DNA of 10,136 nucleotides from Flavobacterium sp. (GTDB lineage Bacteria > Bacteroidota > Bacteroidia > Flavobacteriales > Flavobacteriaceae). The notes below the pieces were generated by a model. The model had not been told where the DNA came from and ran no database searches. It saw nothing but the letters and a program-made list of their open reading frames with translations. The stretch is from the NCBI GenBank assembly GCA_012032075.1, contig JAAURU010000093.1, positions 1 to 10,136 on the forward strand, in the 5' to 3' direction. A program made the translations under genes and the position numbers. Of the stretch, positions 1-7,209 are shown in pieces; position 1 is the first letter of the stretch; every line of letters starts with the position of its first letter.

Positions 1-134
1 TTATCTAAAATTGCCAAAAATATTATGATGATGCCAATAAATACAATGTTATTTTTGAAGCTAATAAACCAATGCTAGATCATCCTGATAAAATTTATCC
101 TGGACAAGTTTTAAGAATACCAAAATTAGATTAA
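1..134 (+). CDS. C-terminal end of a LysM-domain protein (Kbp/YgaU-like), cut by window edge, apparent frameshift
   Basis: The final reading frame (stop TAA at 132-134) gives a typical LysM end: YYDDANKYNVIFEANKP, then HPDKIYPGQVLRIPKLD. The start of the same LysM repeat, LSKIAK, is in a different frame at positions 1-18. The two join if the A5 run at 16-20 has one more A, so the frameshift is probably a sequence error. LysM domains bind peptidoglycan or related glycans. The 'IFEANKPML.HPDKIYPGQ.LRIP' pattern resembles the YgaU/Kbp group, which usually has a BON domain before LysM; that part would lie outside the window. The gene converges on the minus-strand metalloprotease and shares its terminator. 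The LysM call is firm; the Kbp-like assignment is from recalled family pattern. Confidence 0.75.
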
Positions 135-150
135 TTCTATAAAGACAAAT

Positions 151-180
151 AAAAATGGAACGCAATTGCGTTCCATTTTT
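151..180. terminator. bidirectional intrinsic terminator
   Basis: A perfect 30-base palindrome. The left arm is AAAAATGGAACGC, the centre AATT, and the right arm the exact complement, giving a 13-bp stem with an A tract on one side and a T tract on the other. It sits between two convergent genes (LysM gene ending at 134, metalloprotease ending at 202) and fits a shared two-way Rho-independent terminator. Confidence 0.9.
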
Positions 181-201
181 ATTTTATTATTTTGAGTATA
201 A

Positions 202-1478
202 CTATTGAATAATCATTTTTCTTGAAGATGTTCCTTCTTCGTTCGAAACTACTATAGAATAAATTCCTTTTGTAGTACCATTCATTTTTATAATTACAGT
301 TGAAATAGCGTTTTGAAAATTGTTTTCATACACTTTTCTTCCAGTAACATCATAAACAATAACTAAATTATCAATACTATTTTGATCAAAATCTATTGAA
401 AAATCTCCCTTATTTGGATTTGGGTAAACTGTAAAAGTTGGATTAGCTAAAAAAGTATCTGAACTCAATGTATTTTGATTAAATTCACTAGCAATTACAT
501 TTAATTGAGCTAGCATCCTAGTTGTTTGTCCCTGTGTAAACATATACATACATGGATCATCAACATAATCCATATAATTCATTGTTAATGATTTTAATGT
601 CCCACAAGCATTTACTGAACCAGCACTTGGACAATCATAGCTTTCATTAGTTACTCTTGGTGTGTCACAAACTCTATCTCCTTCTGTATTACAATTTGTA
701 GAACCTGTACAACTATTTGAAGCAAATGTATGATCTAAATTGAAAAAATGTCCTAGTTCGTGAGTAACAGTTCTTCCTAAATTGAAAGGTGCTAAAGGCA
801 CATAACTAACACCATTTACAACACAACCTGAACCTGTTCCAAAACAAAAAGTATTCATCACAACAGTTTCACCTGCAAGTGGAGAACCTGGATAAGGTGA
901 ATAACCTAATGTTTGATTCCCTTCATCTCTTACAACAAAATTCATATATCCAGACCAAGTTGAATCAAAATCGGCATCATTCAAAAAATCAGTTCCAAAT
1001 GTTACTGCTAACATTCCATTAGTTAGACCTGTACCAGCTGGATGATTTTGATTTGAAATTTGAAAATTTACATCAATACTACCTGTATTTACCCCTGGAT
1101 AAAATGATCTAGCAGTTACCCAATTTGAAATATCAGTATTTAAACCTTTATAATCTGCATTTATAACATCAATTTGAGATTGAGCTAATGCCCTTAAACA
1201 GTTTTTATTTGCAGCACTTGTAGAATTTGGTACAGACGGAAAATGAACTGCAACTGGTATATTTAAAGTTGCATTCGGAGAGAATCTTCCAGTTAAAACT
1301 TGATTATTTAATAATTTATTATATTCAACTTCAAATTTAGCTTGTCTATCTTCATATTTTTTTTCAATATTGGATTAGACATAATTTCTTTCATTTTCTC
1401 ATCCTTTCCACAAGTTCTTTCTTGTGAAAATCCTAATTGTAAAAACACAATCATTATTATAAGTAATCTCATTTTCAT
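202..1478 (-). CDS. secreted M43-family (cytophagalysin/pappalysin-like) zinc metalloprotease with T9SS sorting domain; one apparent frameshift
   Basis: A secreted zinc endopeptidase of about 425 residues once one frameshift is repaired. The N-terminus from ATG 1478 is a signal peptide (MKMRLLIIMIVFLQLGFSQ). The catalytic domain carries HELGHFFNLDH at about residues 240-250, an HExxHxxxxxH metzincin motif with Asn where Gly is usual, and a Met-turn region NYMDYVDDPCMYMFTQGQ at about 301-318, both typical of M43 peptidases. The last 75 or so residues start at VYPNPNKGDFSI and end SSRKMIIQ. This is a type A T9SS C-terminal sorting domain, so the enzyme is probably exported by the type IX system and anchored or released outside the cell. 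Residues up to SNPILKK lie in a different frame from YEDRQAKFEVEY onward. One extra A in the A8 run (plus-strand T8, 1357-1364) joins them. Without the repair, only a 270-residue ORF from 1014 is open. The gene lies 52 bp downstream of obg and has a possible promoter of its own. The substrate cannot be told from sequence. Confidence 0.88.
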
Positions 1479-1500
1479 ATAAATATTTTTAAAAATTTTT

Positions 1501-1508
1501 CAAATATA
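1501..1508 (-). promoter_or_regulatory. possible -7 promoter element for the M43 protease
   Basis: On the minus strand this reads TATATTTG, a full match to the Bacteroidota -7 consensus TAnnTTTG, 22 bases before the ATG at 1478. I see no good TTG at the usual -33 distance. The surroundings are nearly pure A/T, so a chance match is possible. Confidence 0.4.
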
Positions 1509-1530
1509 TATAATATAATGTATAAAATAG

Positions 1531-2532
1531 TTAGCTATTCAACATTTTCCATAATTTGTCTTTTAACTCTGTTAGGCCTTGTTGAGCAATAGATGAAATA
1601 AACATATAGTCAGTTCCTTTAAAAGCATTATCAAGTTCTACTTTCATTTCAGCTTTAAGTTCTTCATCTAACATATCCGATTTTGAAATTACAATCAACC
1701 TGTCCTTGTCTAACATTTCAGGGTTGTAGCGTCTTAACTCGTCTAGCAAAATCTCGTATTCTTTCTTAATATCTTTAGCATCTGCAGGAATAAGAAATAA
1801 TAAAGTAGAATTTCGCTCAATATGTCGAAGGAAATAATGACCTAATCCTTTACCTTCTGCTGCACCTTCAATAATACCAGGAATATCAGCAATTACAAAA
1901 GATTGAAAATCCCTATAGGCGACAATTCCTAAATTTGGTTTTAAAGTGGTAAAAGCGTAATCAGCTATTTTAGGTTTTGCAGAAGTTAAAACAGACAAAA
2001 GTGTTGATTTTCCTGCATTTGGAAAACCTACTAGACCTACATCAGCTAATACTTTTAATTCTAAAATAATATCCAATTCTTCACTAGGCATTCCTGGCTG
2101 TGAATAGCGAGGTGTTTGATTAGTAGCACTTCTAAAATGCCAGTTTCCTAATCCTCCTTTTCCACCTTTTGCAATAACTTTAGTTTCTCCATCTTCTGTA
2201 ATTTCAAAAAGAACGTCACCTGTTTCTTTATCTTTAACAACTGTTCCTAATGGTACTTCAATGATTTTATCTTCTCCATCTGCACCTGTACTTCTAGAAC
2301 TTCCTCCATCTCCTCCATGACCAGCTTTTACATGTCTTAGAAATTTTAAATGAAACAATGTCCATAACCCTTTATTTCCTCGTAAGATTACGTGTCCTCC
2401 ACGACCTCCATCTCCTCCATCTGGACCTCCTTTTTCAATAAATTTTTCTCTATGTAAATGGGTGGATCCTTTTCCTCCTTTTCCTGAAGCCAAATATATT
2501 TTTACATAATCTACAAAATTCCCTTCTGTCAT
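1531..2532 (-). CDS. obg: Obg/CgtA family GTPase
   Basis: A large-subunit-associated GTPase involved in late 50S ribosome assembly and linked to stress responses. The 333-residue protein is complete. Residues 1-160 form the glycine-rich Obg fold (GKGGKGSTHLHREKF at 18-32, then GGPDGGDGGRGGHV and AGHGGDGGSS). The GTPase domain follows, with G1 GFPNAGKST (169-177), switch I YAFTTLKPNLG (192-202), G3 DIPG (216-219), G4 SKSD (283-286) and G5 SSIAQQG (313-319). G4 has Ser in place of the usual Asn of NKxD. As I recall this is common in Bacteroidota Obg proteins and not a sign of inactivity. There is no extra C-terminal domain, so it is the short form. It has its own likely promoter (2592-2599) and a heptamer repeat in the leader. 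The ATG start fits the usual N-terminus of the family. Confidence 0.97.
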   Translation of the reverse strand: MTEGNFVDYVKIYLASGKGGKGSTHLHREKFIEKGGPDGGDGGRGGHVILRGNKGLWTLFHLKFLRHVKAGHGGDGGSSRSTGADGEDKIIEVPLGTVVKDKETGDVLFEITEDGETKVIAKGGKGGLGNWHFRSATNQTPRYSQPGMPSEELDIILELKVLADVGLVGFPNAGKSTLLSVLTSAKPKIADYAFTTLKPNLGIVAYRDFQSFVIADIPGIIEGAAEGKGLGHYFLRHIERNSTLLFLIPADAKDIKKEYEILLDELRRYNPEMLDKDRLIVISKSDMLDEELKAEMKVELDNAFKGTDYMFISSIAQQGLTELKDKLWKMLNS

Positions 2533-2538
2533 AACAAA

Positions 2539-2565
2539 GTTAGAAGTTAGAAGTTAGAAGTTAGA
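2539..2565. repeat. heptanucleotide tandem repeat (GTTAGAA, 3.9 copies) in the obg leader
   Basis: Three perfect GTTAGAA units (2539-2545, 2546-2552, 2553-2559) are followed by GTTAGA (2560-2565). The array ends 6 bases upstream of the obg start codon and lies downstream of the putative -7 element, so it should be transcribed as CTTCTAA... units in the 5' leader. Copy number could vary by slippage, changing leader length without shifting the reading frame of obg. Confidence 0.9.
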
Positions 2566-2591
2566 CTTCCAACATATTATTTAATTTTTTG

Positions 2592-2599
2592 CAAAGGTA
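2592..2599 (-). promoter_or_regulatory. -7 promoter element for obg
   Basis: The minus strand reads TACCTTTG, matching TAnnTTTG. It lies in the 92-bp gap between the CNNM-type gene and obg, about 60 bases before the obg ATG. No clear TTG stands at the -33 position. It suggests obg can be transcribed independently of the upstream gene. Confidence 0.5.
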
Positions 2600-2624
2600 T
2601 GATTTTATTACTATAATTTACGAT

Positions 2625-3902
2625 TTATTCTATTTTGATGTTTTTGATTAAAATTTTATCAATTTTAACACCTATCATTTCTAAAACGTTAAATTCCAGT
2701 TTATTCCAAATAATCTTTTGACCTTTTTTTGGAATTGCTCCAAGCTTTGTAATAATCAAACCACTTACAGTAGTAACATCATAATCGGATAAAAACTCAT
2801 CCATTTCAAAATAAGTTAAGAAATCATGTAATGAATAATGACCATCAACCAACCAAGTACCATCTTCATTAGATACTAATTTAAATTCGTCTTGATAAAA
2901 ATCTGACGCATCACCTACCAGAGCTTCAAGAATATCATTTAAAGTAATCATACCTTGAAATACTCCATGCTCATCTGTTACAAAAGCATAATGACCTTTA
3001 GATTTTTTAAAATGTTCTAATGCTTTGTATGCTAAAGTTTGCTCTATAAAATAAACTGGTTCTTTTGTTATTGTTTTTAAATCTAAAACACCTTTTTCAA
3101 AAATTAAAAATAATTCTTTTAAAGAAACTACTCCTACAACTGTATCTAAATTAGTTTCACAAACTGGATAAAAAGAATGCAAATCTTCCAAAACTTTTGC
3201 TTTTACTTGTTCAATAGTATCTTCATAAGATAAATAAACAACTGCATTTCTATGTGTCATTAAAGAATTTACTTTTCGATCTCCTATGTGAAAAACACGT
3301 TCTACTATATCTTGTTCGATTTCTTGAACTTCTCCACCTTCTGTACCCTCTTTAATAATTGCTTTTATTTCTTCTTCGGTTACTTTCCCATCTGATGTTG
3401 GTCTTATTTGTAACACTTTTAATAAAAATTCTGTAGAATTTGTTAATAACCAAATGAAAGGCATTGTAATTTTTGACATGTATTTCATTGGTATTGCCAA
3501 AGCTTTTGCTATTCCCTCTGGATGATTTAACCCAATTCGTTTTGGTAATAATTCTCCTAAAACTAATGAGAAAAAGGTTAATACTAATACTACAATTCCC
3601 ACAGCAATTGTTTCTGCATAAGGTTTTAGAATATCGAAAGAAGCTACAAAATTTTGTACATCTGTTGTAATTTTATCTCCTGAAAAAATACCTGTTAAAA
3701 TACCTATTAAGGTAATTCCAATTTGTACCGTTGATAAAAATTCATTTGGAGAGTTTGCTAAATCTAAAGCAGCTTTAGCTTTCACATTTCCTTTTTTAGC
3801 TAAAGCATCAAGTCTGTTTTTTCGAGCTGAAATAAGTGCAATTTCTGACATAGAAAAAACACCATTTAACAGAATTAAAAATAAAATAATTAAAATTTCC
3901 AT
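2625..3902 (-). CDS. CNNM / CBS / CorC_HlyC domain membrane protein (hemolysin-related, putative cation transporter)
   Basis: An inner-membrane protein of 425 residues from the family annotated as hemolysin, TlyC or CorC-like, related to CNNM magnesium transporters. Residues 1-195 form the CNNM (DUF21) domain. A first membrane helix comes before SMSEIALISARK, a second lies near 57-75, and a third near 98-118 leads into the signature GELLPKRIGL (116-125). A paired CBS module follows (about 213-330, including SFYPVCETNLDTVVGVVS and HYAFVTDEHGVFQGMITLND), then a C-terminal CorC_HlyC domain (about 343-425, DGHYSLHDF to the end). A TTG six bases upstream is in frame, but the ATG at 3902 gives the usual MEI start and is preferred. 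Bacterial members are implicated in Mg2+/Co2+ export, and CBS pairs often sense adenine nucleotides; the ion moved here is not shown by sequence. A long hairpin lies 13 bases before the start. Confidence 0.92.
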   Translation of the reverse strand: MEILIILFLILLNGVFSMSEIALISARKNRLDALAKKGNVKAKAALDLANSPNEFLSTVQIGITLIGILTGIFSGDKITTDVQNFVASFDILKPYAETIAVGIVVLVLTFFSLVLGELLPKRIGLNHPEGIAKALAIPMKYMSKITMPFIWLLTNSTEFLLKVLQIRPTSDGKVTEEEIKAIIKEGTEGGEVQEIEQDIVERVFHIGDRKVNSLMTHRNAVVYLSYEDTIEQVKAKVLEDLHSFYPVCETNLDTVVGVVSLKELFLIFEKGVLDLKTITKEPVYFIEQTLAYKALEHFKKSKGHYAFVTDEHGVFQGMITLNDILEALVGDASDFYQDEFKLVSNEDGTWLVDGHYSLHDFLTYFEMDEFLSDYDVTTVSGLIITKLGAIPKKGQKIIWNKLEFNVLEMIGVKIDKILIKNIKIE

Positions 3903-3915
3903 ATGCAAATTATAG

Positions 3916-3958
3916 AATAAAGAGCTATTTATCGATTGTACGAAAATAGCTCTTTATT
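3916..3958 (-). terminator. 15-bp perfect hairpin between hpt-adk and the CNNM-type gene
   Basis: AATAAAGAGCTATTT (3916-3930) pairs perfectly with AAATAGCTCTTTATT (3944-3958) around a 13-base loop. It lies about 40 bp after the hpt-adk stop and could terminate that transcript. On the minus strand, however, it is followed by TCTATAATTTGC rather than a clean U tract, and it ends only 13 bases before the CNNM ATG. A leader or attenuator structure for the CNNM gene is therefore an alternative. Confidence 0.65.
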
Positions 3959-3997
3959 GTTGTTGTTATCTTTAAAATTTTTTATTAAATATTTTTT

Positions 3998-5119
3998 TTA
4001 TAGTAACTTATCTAATATTACACTTAATCTTTCAGTTACTTCTGCTATTTCTCCTATTCCATTAACCGCTTTAAATTTATTTTGTGCTTTATAATAATCC
4101 ATTAAAGGTGCAGTTTTTTGGTTATATTCGTCATAACGATTTCTTATTTTTTCTTCATCTTGATCATCTGGTCTTCCAGAAGTTTTTCCTCTATCTAGTA
4201 AACGCTGTACAAGAACTTCATCGTCTGCTTCTAAAGCAACTGTTACTGTTATTTCTTGATTTTTTGTAGCTAAAAAAGCATCTAATGCTTCTGCTTGTGC
4301 AATTGTTCTTGGAAAACCATCAAATAAAAAGCCTTTCGCTTGTGGGTTTTTATCTACTTCATCTTGCAACATTTTTATGGTTACTTCATCTGGAACTAAG
4401 TCTCCTTTATCCATATAAGATTTTGCAAGTGCTCCAAGTTTGGTTTCATTTTTAATATTGTATCTAAAAATGTCTCCTGTTGATAAATGTACTAAATTGT
4501 ACTTTTCTTTTAAAAAGTCAGCCTGTGTTCCTTTTCCAGCTCCTGGCTTTCCGAATAAAACTATATTAATCATTTGTGAGTGTGTGTTTTCTTTTGCTAA
4601 TTGGTAAACATCTGGTAAATTTCTTCCCAAACCATCATAATCTAACCCATAACCAATGATAAAACGATCTGGAATACGAATTCCTATGTAATCTAATTTA
4701 ATATCTTTTTTATAAGCATCTGGTTTAAAAAACAAAGTTGCTATTTTCAAATGTTTTACTTTTTTATCTTTAAAAATAGCTTTCAGTTCTTCAATTGTAT
4801 TTCCAGTATCTACTATATCTTCAACTATTACAACTGTTTTACCTTCTAAATCTTCATTCAAACCTATTAATTGCTTTACATCATTAGTAGATTGAGTGCC
4901 TTCGTAAGAAGCTAATTTAACGAAACTTACTTCACACATACCTCTGTAATATTTCATTAAATCGGAAATTACTTTAAATGAACCGTTTAAAACTCCTATA
5001 AAGACAGGAATTTCGTCGAAAAAGTCATCATCCATTTGTTTAGCCATATTTTGAATCGCAAAATCTATTTCGTCTGAAGATATGAAAGGTTCAAAATGTT
5101 TGTCGTGTAGTTGAATCAC
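3998..5119 (-). CDS. fused hypoxanthine phosphoribosyltransferase - adenylate kinase
   Basis: A 373-residue protein made of two complete purine enzymes. Residues 1-182 are a hypoxanthine(-guanine) phosphoribosyltransferase, with VLNGSF (43-48) and the PRPP-binding loop VVIVEDIVDTGNTI (96-109). They convert hypoxanthine or guanine plus PRPP to the nucleotide. Residues 183-373 are an adenylate kinase of normal length (191 residues, AMP + ATP to 2 ADP), with P-loop GKPGAGKGT (190-198), STGDIFR (213-219), DGFPRT (267-272) and a short LID around RGKTSGRPDDQDEEKIRNR with no zinc-binding cysteines. The join (NLPDVYQLAKENTHSQ, then MINIVLFG) is in frame with no homopolymer at the junction, so it is unlikely to be a sequencing artefact. 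Met183 (codon at 4571-4573) is exactly where a stand-alone Adk would begin, so internal initiation is possible. The start is GTG at 5119, giving the expected IQLHDKHF N-terminus. I recall similar fusions among Flavobacteriia adenylate kinases but could not check. Confidence 0.95.
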   Translation of the reverse strand: MIQLHDKHFEPFISSDEIDFAIQNMAKQMDDDFFDEIPVFIGVLNGSFKVISDLMKYYRGMCEVSFVKLASYEGTQSTNDVKQLIGLNEDLEGKTVVIVEDIVDTGNTIEELKAIFKDKKVKHLKIATLFFKPDAYKKDIKLDYIGIRIPDRFIIGYGLDYDGLGRNLPDVYQLAKENTHSQMINIVLFGKPGAGKGTQADFLKEKYNLVHLSTGDIFRYNIKNETKLGALAKSYMDKGDLVPDEVTIKMLQDEVDKNPQAKGFLFDGFPRTIAQAEALDAFLATKNQEITVTVALEADDEVLVQRLLDRGKTSGRPDDQDEEKIRNRYDEYNQKTAPLMDYYKAQNKFKAVNGIGEIAEVTERLSVILDKLL

Positions 5120-5144
5120 AAGATTTGGTTTTAAAAATAAGCGA

Positions 5145-5152
5145 CAAATTTA
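5145..5152 (-). promoter_or_regulatory. -7 promoter element for hpt-adk
   Basis: The minus strand reads TAAATTTG, matching TAnnTTTG, 25 bases before the GTG start at 5119. The -33 region has no convincing TTG. It lies in the 99-bp gap between two divergent genes. Confidence 0.5.
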
Positions 5153-5218
5153 AGAAAGTAATCACTATTAAGCAGTAAGTATCAACACTTTTTTTTATTT
5201 TTTTACTATTTTTAAACA

Positions 5219-5755
5219 ATGGAATCGTCATTTTACATACAAATAGAAAATAGCACAGCACATAGAAAATCGAGAGATTATATTTGTGAATTAGCCTTAT
5301 CAAATGAAGCCAATTTGAAGGCTTTATTTGCATTTGCTTTAAATAATACTAATAAAAATCATTTCAAGGGTTGTTGGGTTTTAGAACTGGTGCTCCTTCA
5401 AAACATAACTTTAATTACTCCCTATTTAAATGATTTTATAATTGCTGCTCCAACTTTTAAAAATGATGCTGCAATAAGGCCAATTTCAAAAATTTGTATG
5501 TTGATAGCACAATCTAAACTTATTGCCTTAACAGAAAAACAAGAACAGCAACTCATAGAAACTTGTTTGGACTGGCTTATTCAAAATCAAAAAGTAGCCA
5601 CAAAGGCTTATGCAATAAGAGCTCTGTATGAATTTAGTCAAAAACATACTTGGCTTAATGAAGAATTAAAAACCATACTTTCACAAGATTACTATTTACA
5701 TTCTGCTGCATATAAAGCGGTTGCTCGAGAAATTTTAAAAAAAATTAATAAATAA
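5219..5755 (+). CDS. unknown 178-residue helical protein next to purine genes
   Basis: I do not recognise a defined family. The 178-residue product has no signal peptide or membrane segment and looks cytoplasmic. It appears almost wholly alpha-helical, with short helix pairs such as NLKALFAFALNN, LDWLIQNQKVATKAYAIRAL and HSAAYKAVAREILKKINK that suggest HEAT/ARM-like repeats, a form often used for protein binding. Codon use and composition match the neighbours. It is divergent from hpt-adk (99 bp apart) and followed 92 bp later by purK, which has its own promoter. The position hints at a link with purine metabolism but proves nothing. The ATG at 5219 is preceded by an A/T-rich leader with no clear Shine-Dalgarno site. 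Confidence 0.8.
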   Translation: MESSFYIQIENSTAHRKSRDYICELALSNEANLKALFAFALNNTNKNHFKGCWVLELVLLQNITLITPYLNDFIIAAPTFKNDAAIRPISKICMLIAQSKLIALTEKQEQQLIETCLDWLIQNQKVATKAYAIRALYEFSQKHTWLNEELKTILSQDYYLHSAAYKAVAREILKKINK

Positions 5756-5759
5756 CAAA

Positions 5760-5790
5760 TTGTTAATTAGCAATTGTCTAAGTATCTTTG
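5760..5790 (+). promoter_or_regulatory. purK promoter (TTG-N20-TATCTTTG)
   Basis: TTG at 5760-5762 and TATCTTTG at 5783-5790 are separated by 20 bases, a full match to the Bacteroidota housekeeping promoter (TTG/TTTG, 17-23 bases, TAnnTTTG). Transcription should start near 5797, leaving a leader of about 50 bases before the purK ATG. Confidence 0.75.
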
Positions 5791-5819
5791 CAGGACTAAC
5801 TACAAACAACAAAAAAAGT

Positions 5820-5836
5820 AACCGAAGTATTCGGTT
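5820..5836 (+). promoter_or_regulatory. small leader hairpin just upstream of purK
   Basis: AACCGAA (5820-5826) pairs perfectly with TTCGGTT (5830-5836) around the loop GTA. It follows a run of seven A residues and ends 11 bases before the purK ATG, in the place where ribosomes bind. It has no U tract and is not a terminator. It may affect translation initiation or may be incidental. Confidence 0.45.
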
Positions 5837-5847
5837 CAATCATCACA

Positions 5848-7005
5848 ATGAATTATTTCTCATCAGATTTCAAATTAGGCATACTAGGAGGTGGACAATT
5901 AGGTAAAATGCTTTTAACCGAAACAAGAAAGTTTGATATTCAAACTTTTGTATTAGATCCAAGTGAAGAAGCTCCTTCTCGTTTTGGTTGCAACAGTTTT
6001 TATCGAGGTAGTTTAATGGATTTTGATATTGTTTACCAATTTGGGAAACTTGTCGATTTGTTAACTATTGAAATTGAAAACGTAAACCTTGATGCTTTAG
6101 ATAAATTAGAAGAAGAAGGATTGCCAATTTTCCCATCACCAAAAACCTTACGTTTAATTCAAAATAAAGGTAAACAGAAGGATTTGTATGTAAAACATAA
6201 CATTCCTACATCGAAACATTTGCGATTTGTAGGTCTTGATGATTTACGAAATAGTTTAGCTAAAGATGAATTAGAATTCCCATTTGTATGGAAAAGTGCA
6301 CAATTTGGTTATGATGGAAATGGTGTGAAAATATGCCGTTCTGCTATAGATTTAGTTAAACTTCCAGATGTTGAATGTATTGCCGAAGATTTGGTTCCCT
6401 TTAAAAATGAATTAGCCGTTATTGTTGCCCGAAGTTTTTCAGGCGAAATTAAAACTTATCCAGTAGTTGAAATGGAATTCCATCCAGAAGCAAATCAGGT
6501 TGAATATGTGATTTGTCCTGCTCGTATTGATAAAAAAATAGCTCAAAAAGCACAAGAAGTTGCTTTAAAAGTATCAGAAACTTTTAATCACGTAGGTTTA
6601 TTAGCAGTAGAAATGTTCCAAACTGAAAATGATGAAATTTTGGTAAACGAAGTTGCACCAAGACCTCACAATTCTGGTCATTATTCTATTGAAGCGAGTT
6701 ATACATCCCAATTTGAAAATCATTTACGTGCTATTTTAAATCTTCCTTTAGGAAATACCGATAGTAAAGTAGCTGGTATTATGGTAAATTTAGTTGGTGA
6801 GGAAGGCTTTACAGGTCAAGTGGTTTATGAAAACATAAAAGAAATCATGGCAATTAATGGAGTAACTCCTCATATTTATGGCAAAAGAGAAACACGACCG
6901 TTTAGAAAGATGGGTCATGTTACTATTGTAAACGAAGATATGATTGAAGCTCGAAAAATTGCTGAAGAAGTGAAGAATAGTATTAGAGTAATCAGTGTTC
7001 AGTAA
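5848..7005 (+). CDS. purK: N5-carboxyaminoimidazole ribonucleotide synthase (PurK)
   Basis: Catalyses ATP- and bicarbonate-dependent conversion of AIR to N5-CAIR in de novo purine synthesis. The product is the substrate of PurE, encoded just downstream. The 385-residue protein is complete and of normal family length. The N-terminal nucleotide-binding start is LGILGGGQLGKML (10-22). The ATP-grasp domain has FPFVWKSAQFGYDGNGV (144-160), ECIAEDLVPF (176-185) and the metal/ATP motif VNEVAPRPHNSGHYS (266-280). The C-terminal PurK module ends with the characteristic RPFRKMGHVTIV (350-361). It has its own promoter and probably heads the purK-small ORF-purE unit. The stop codon lies inside a short direct repeat. 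Confidence 0.97.
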   Translation: MNYFSSDFKLGILGGGQLGKMLLTETRKFDIQTFVLDPSEEAPSRFGCNSFYRGSLMDFDIVYQFGKLVDLLTIEIENVNLDALDKLEEEGLPIFPSPKTLRLIQNKGKQKDLYVKHNIPTSKHLRFVGLDDLRNSLAKDELEFPFVWKSAQFGYDGNGVKICRSAIDLVKLPDVECIAEDLVPFKNELAVIVARSFSGEIKTYPVVEMEFHPEANQVEYVICPARIDKKIAQKAQEVALKVSETFNHVGLLAVEMFQTENDEILVNEVAPRPHNSGHYSIEASYTSQFENHLRAILNLPLGNTDSKVAGIMVNLVGEEGFTGQVVYENIKEIMAINGVTPHIYGKRETRPFRKMGHVTIVNEDMIEARKIAEEVKNSIRVISVQ

Positions 7006-7018
7006 AAAGTGTTCAGTA
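6994..7018. repeat. direct repeat AGTGTTCAGTA spanning the purK stop
   Basis: AGTGTTCAGTA occurs at 6994-7004 and again at 7008-7018, separated by three bases. The first copy encodes the last PurK residues and part of the stop codon. It looks like a remnant of slippage or a short tandem repeat, similar in scale to the heptamer array before obg. Confidence 0.7.
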
Positions 7019-7038
7019 TTTATTTTACGGATATTAAA

Positions 7039-7209
7039 ATGATAAAACAATTCTTCAAAATAAGTTTTTATACATTTATAACTTTCAGTACAAGTTCATT
7101 TATAATGATTTTATTTGAAATATTAATGTATTCTCATATTAAAGAATTACCAGAAATTCATATTGGAACACCCATAAATTTTATATTTTATCACCAAATG
7201 ATAAAATGA
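7039..7209 (+). CDS. small hydrophobic protein, possibly the N-terminal half of a split membrane protein
   Basis: A 56-residue ORF from ATG 7039: MIKQFFKISFYTFITFS, then one clear membrane segment (about residues 5-30), then a polar stretch KELPEIHIGTPINFIFYHQMIK. A GTG at 7009 would extend it by ten residues, but that lies in the direct repeat and is less likely. The stop overlaps the next ORF as ATGA (7206-7209). If the A4 run at 7203-7206 had one more A, this ORF and the next would form one protein of about 105 residues with two membrane helices and a short extracytoplasmic loop, a layout I recall for small Bacteroidota membrane proteins. It sits between purK and purE. Function unknown. 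Confidence 0.55.
   Translation: MIKQFFKISFYTFITFSTSSFIMILFEILMYSHIKELPEIHIGTPINFIFYHQMIK

Noticed and set aside
283..1030. Loss of Gly in the M43 zinc motif (HELGHFFNLDH) as a sign of inactivity
   Set aside because: The His ligands and Glu are intact, and Asn at this place is, as I recall, common in cytophagalysin-like enzymes.
3903..3908. TTG start extending the CNNM-type protein by Met-His
   Set aside because: The ATG at 3902 gives the normal MEI start and no ribosome-binding signal favours the TTG.
5219..5755. The 178-residue protein as an adenylosuccinate lyase (purB), suggested by its purine context
   Set aside because: It is far too short, and the fumarase/lyase signature (GSSxMPxKxN) and other lyase blocks are absent.
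5761..5776. Inverted AATTG/CAATT words near the purK promoter as an operator
   Set aside because: The arms are only five bases of common A/T-rich words and do not extend.
7009..7038. GTG start extending the small ORF by ten residues
   Set aside because: It lies within the direct repeat after purK and is less likely than the ATG at 7039.
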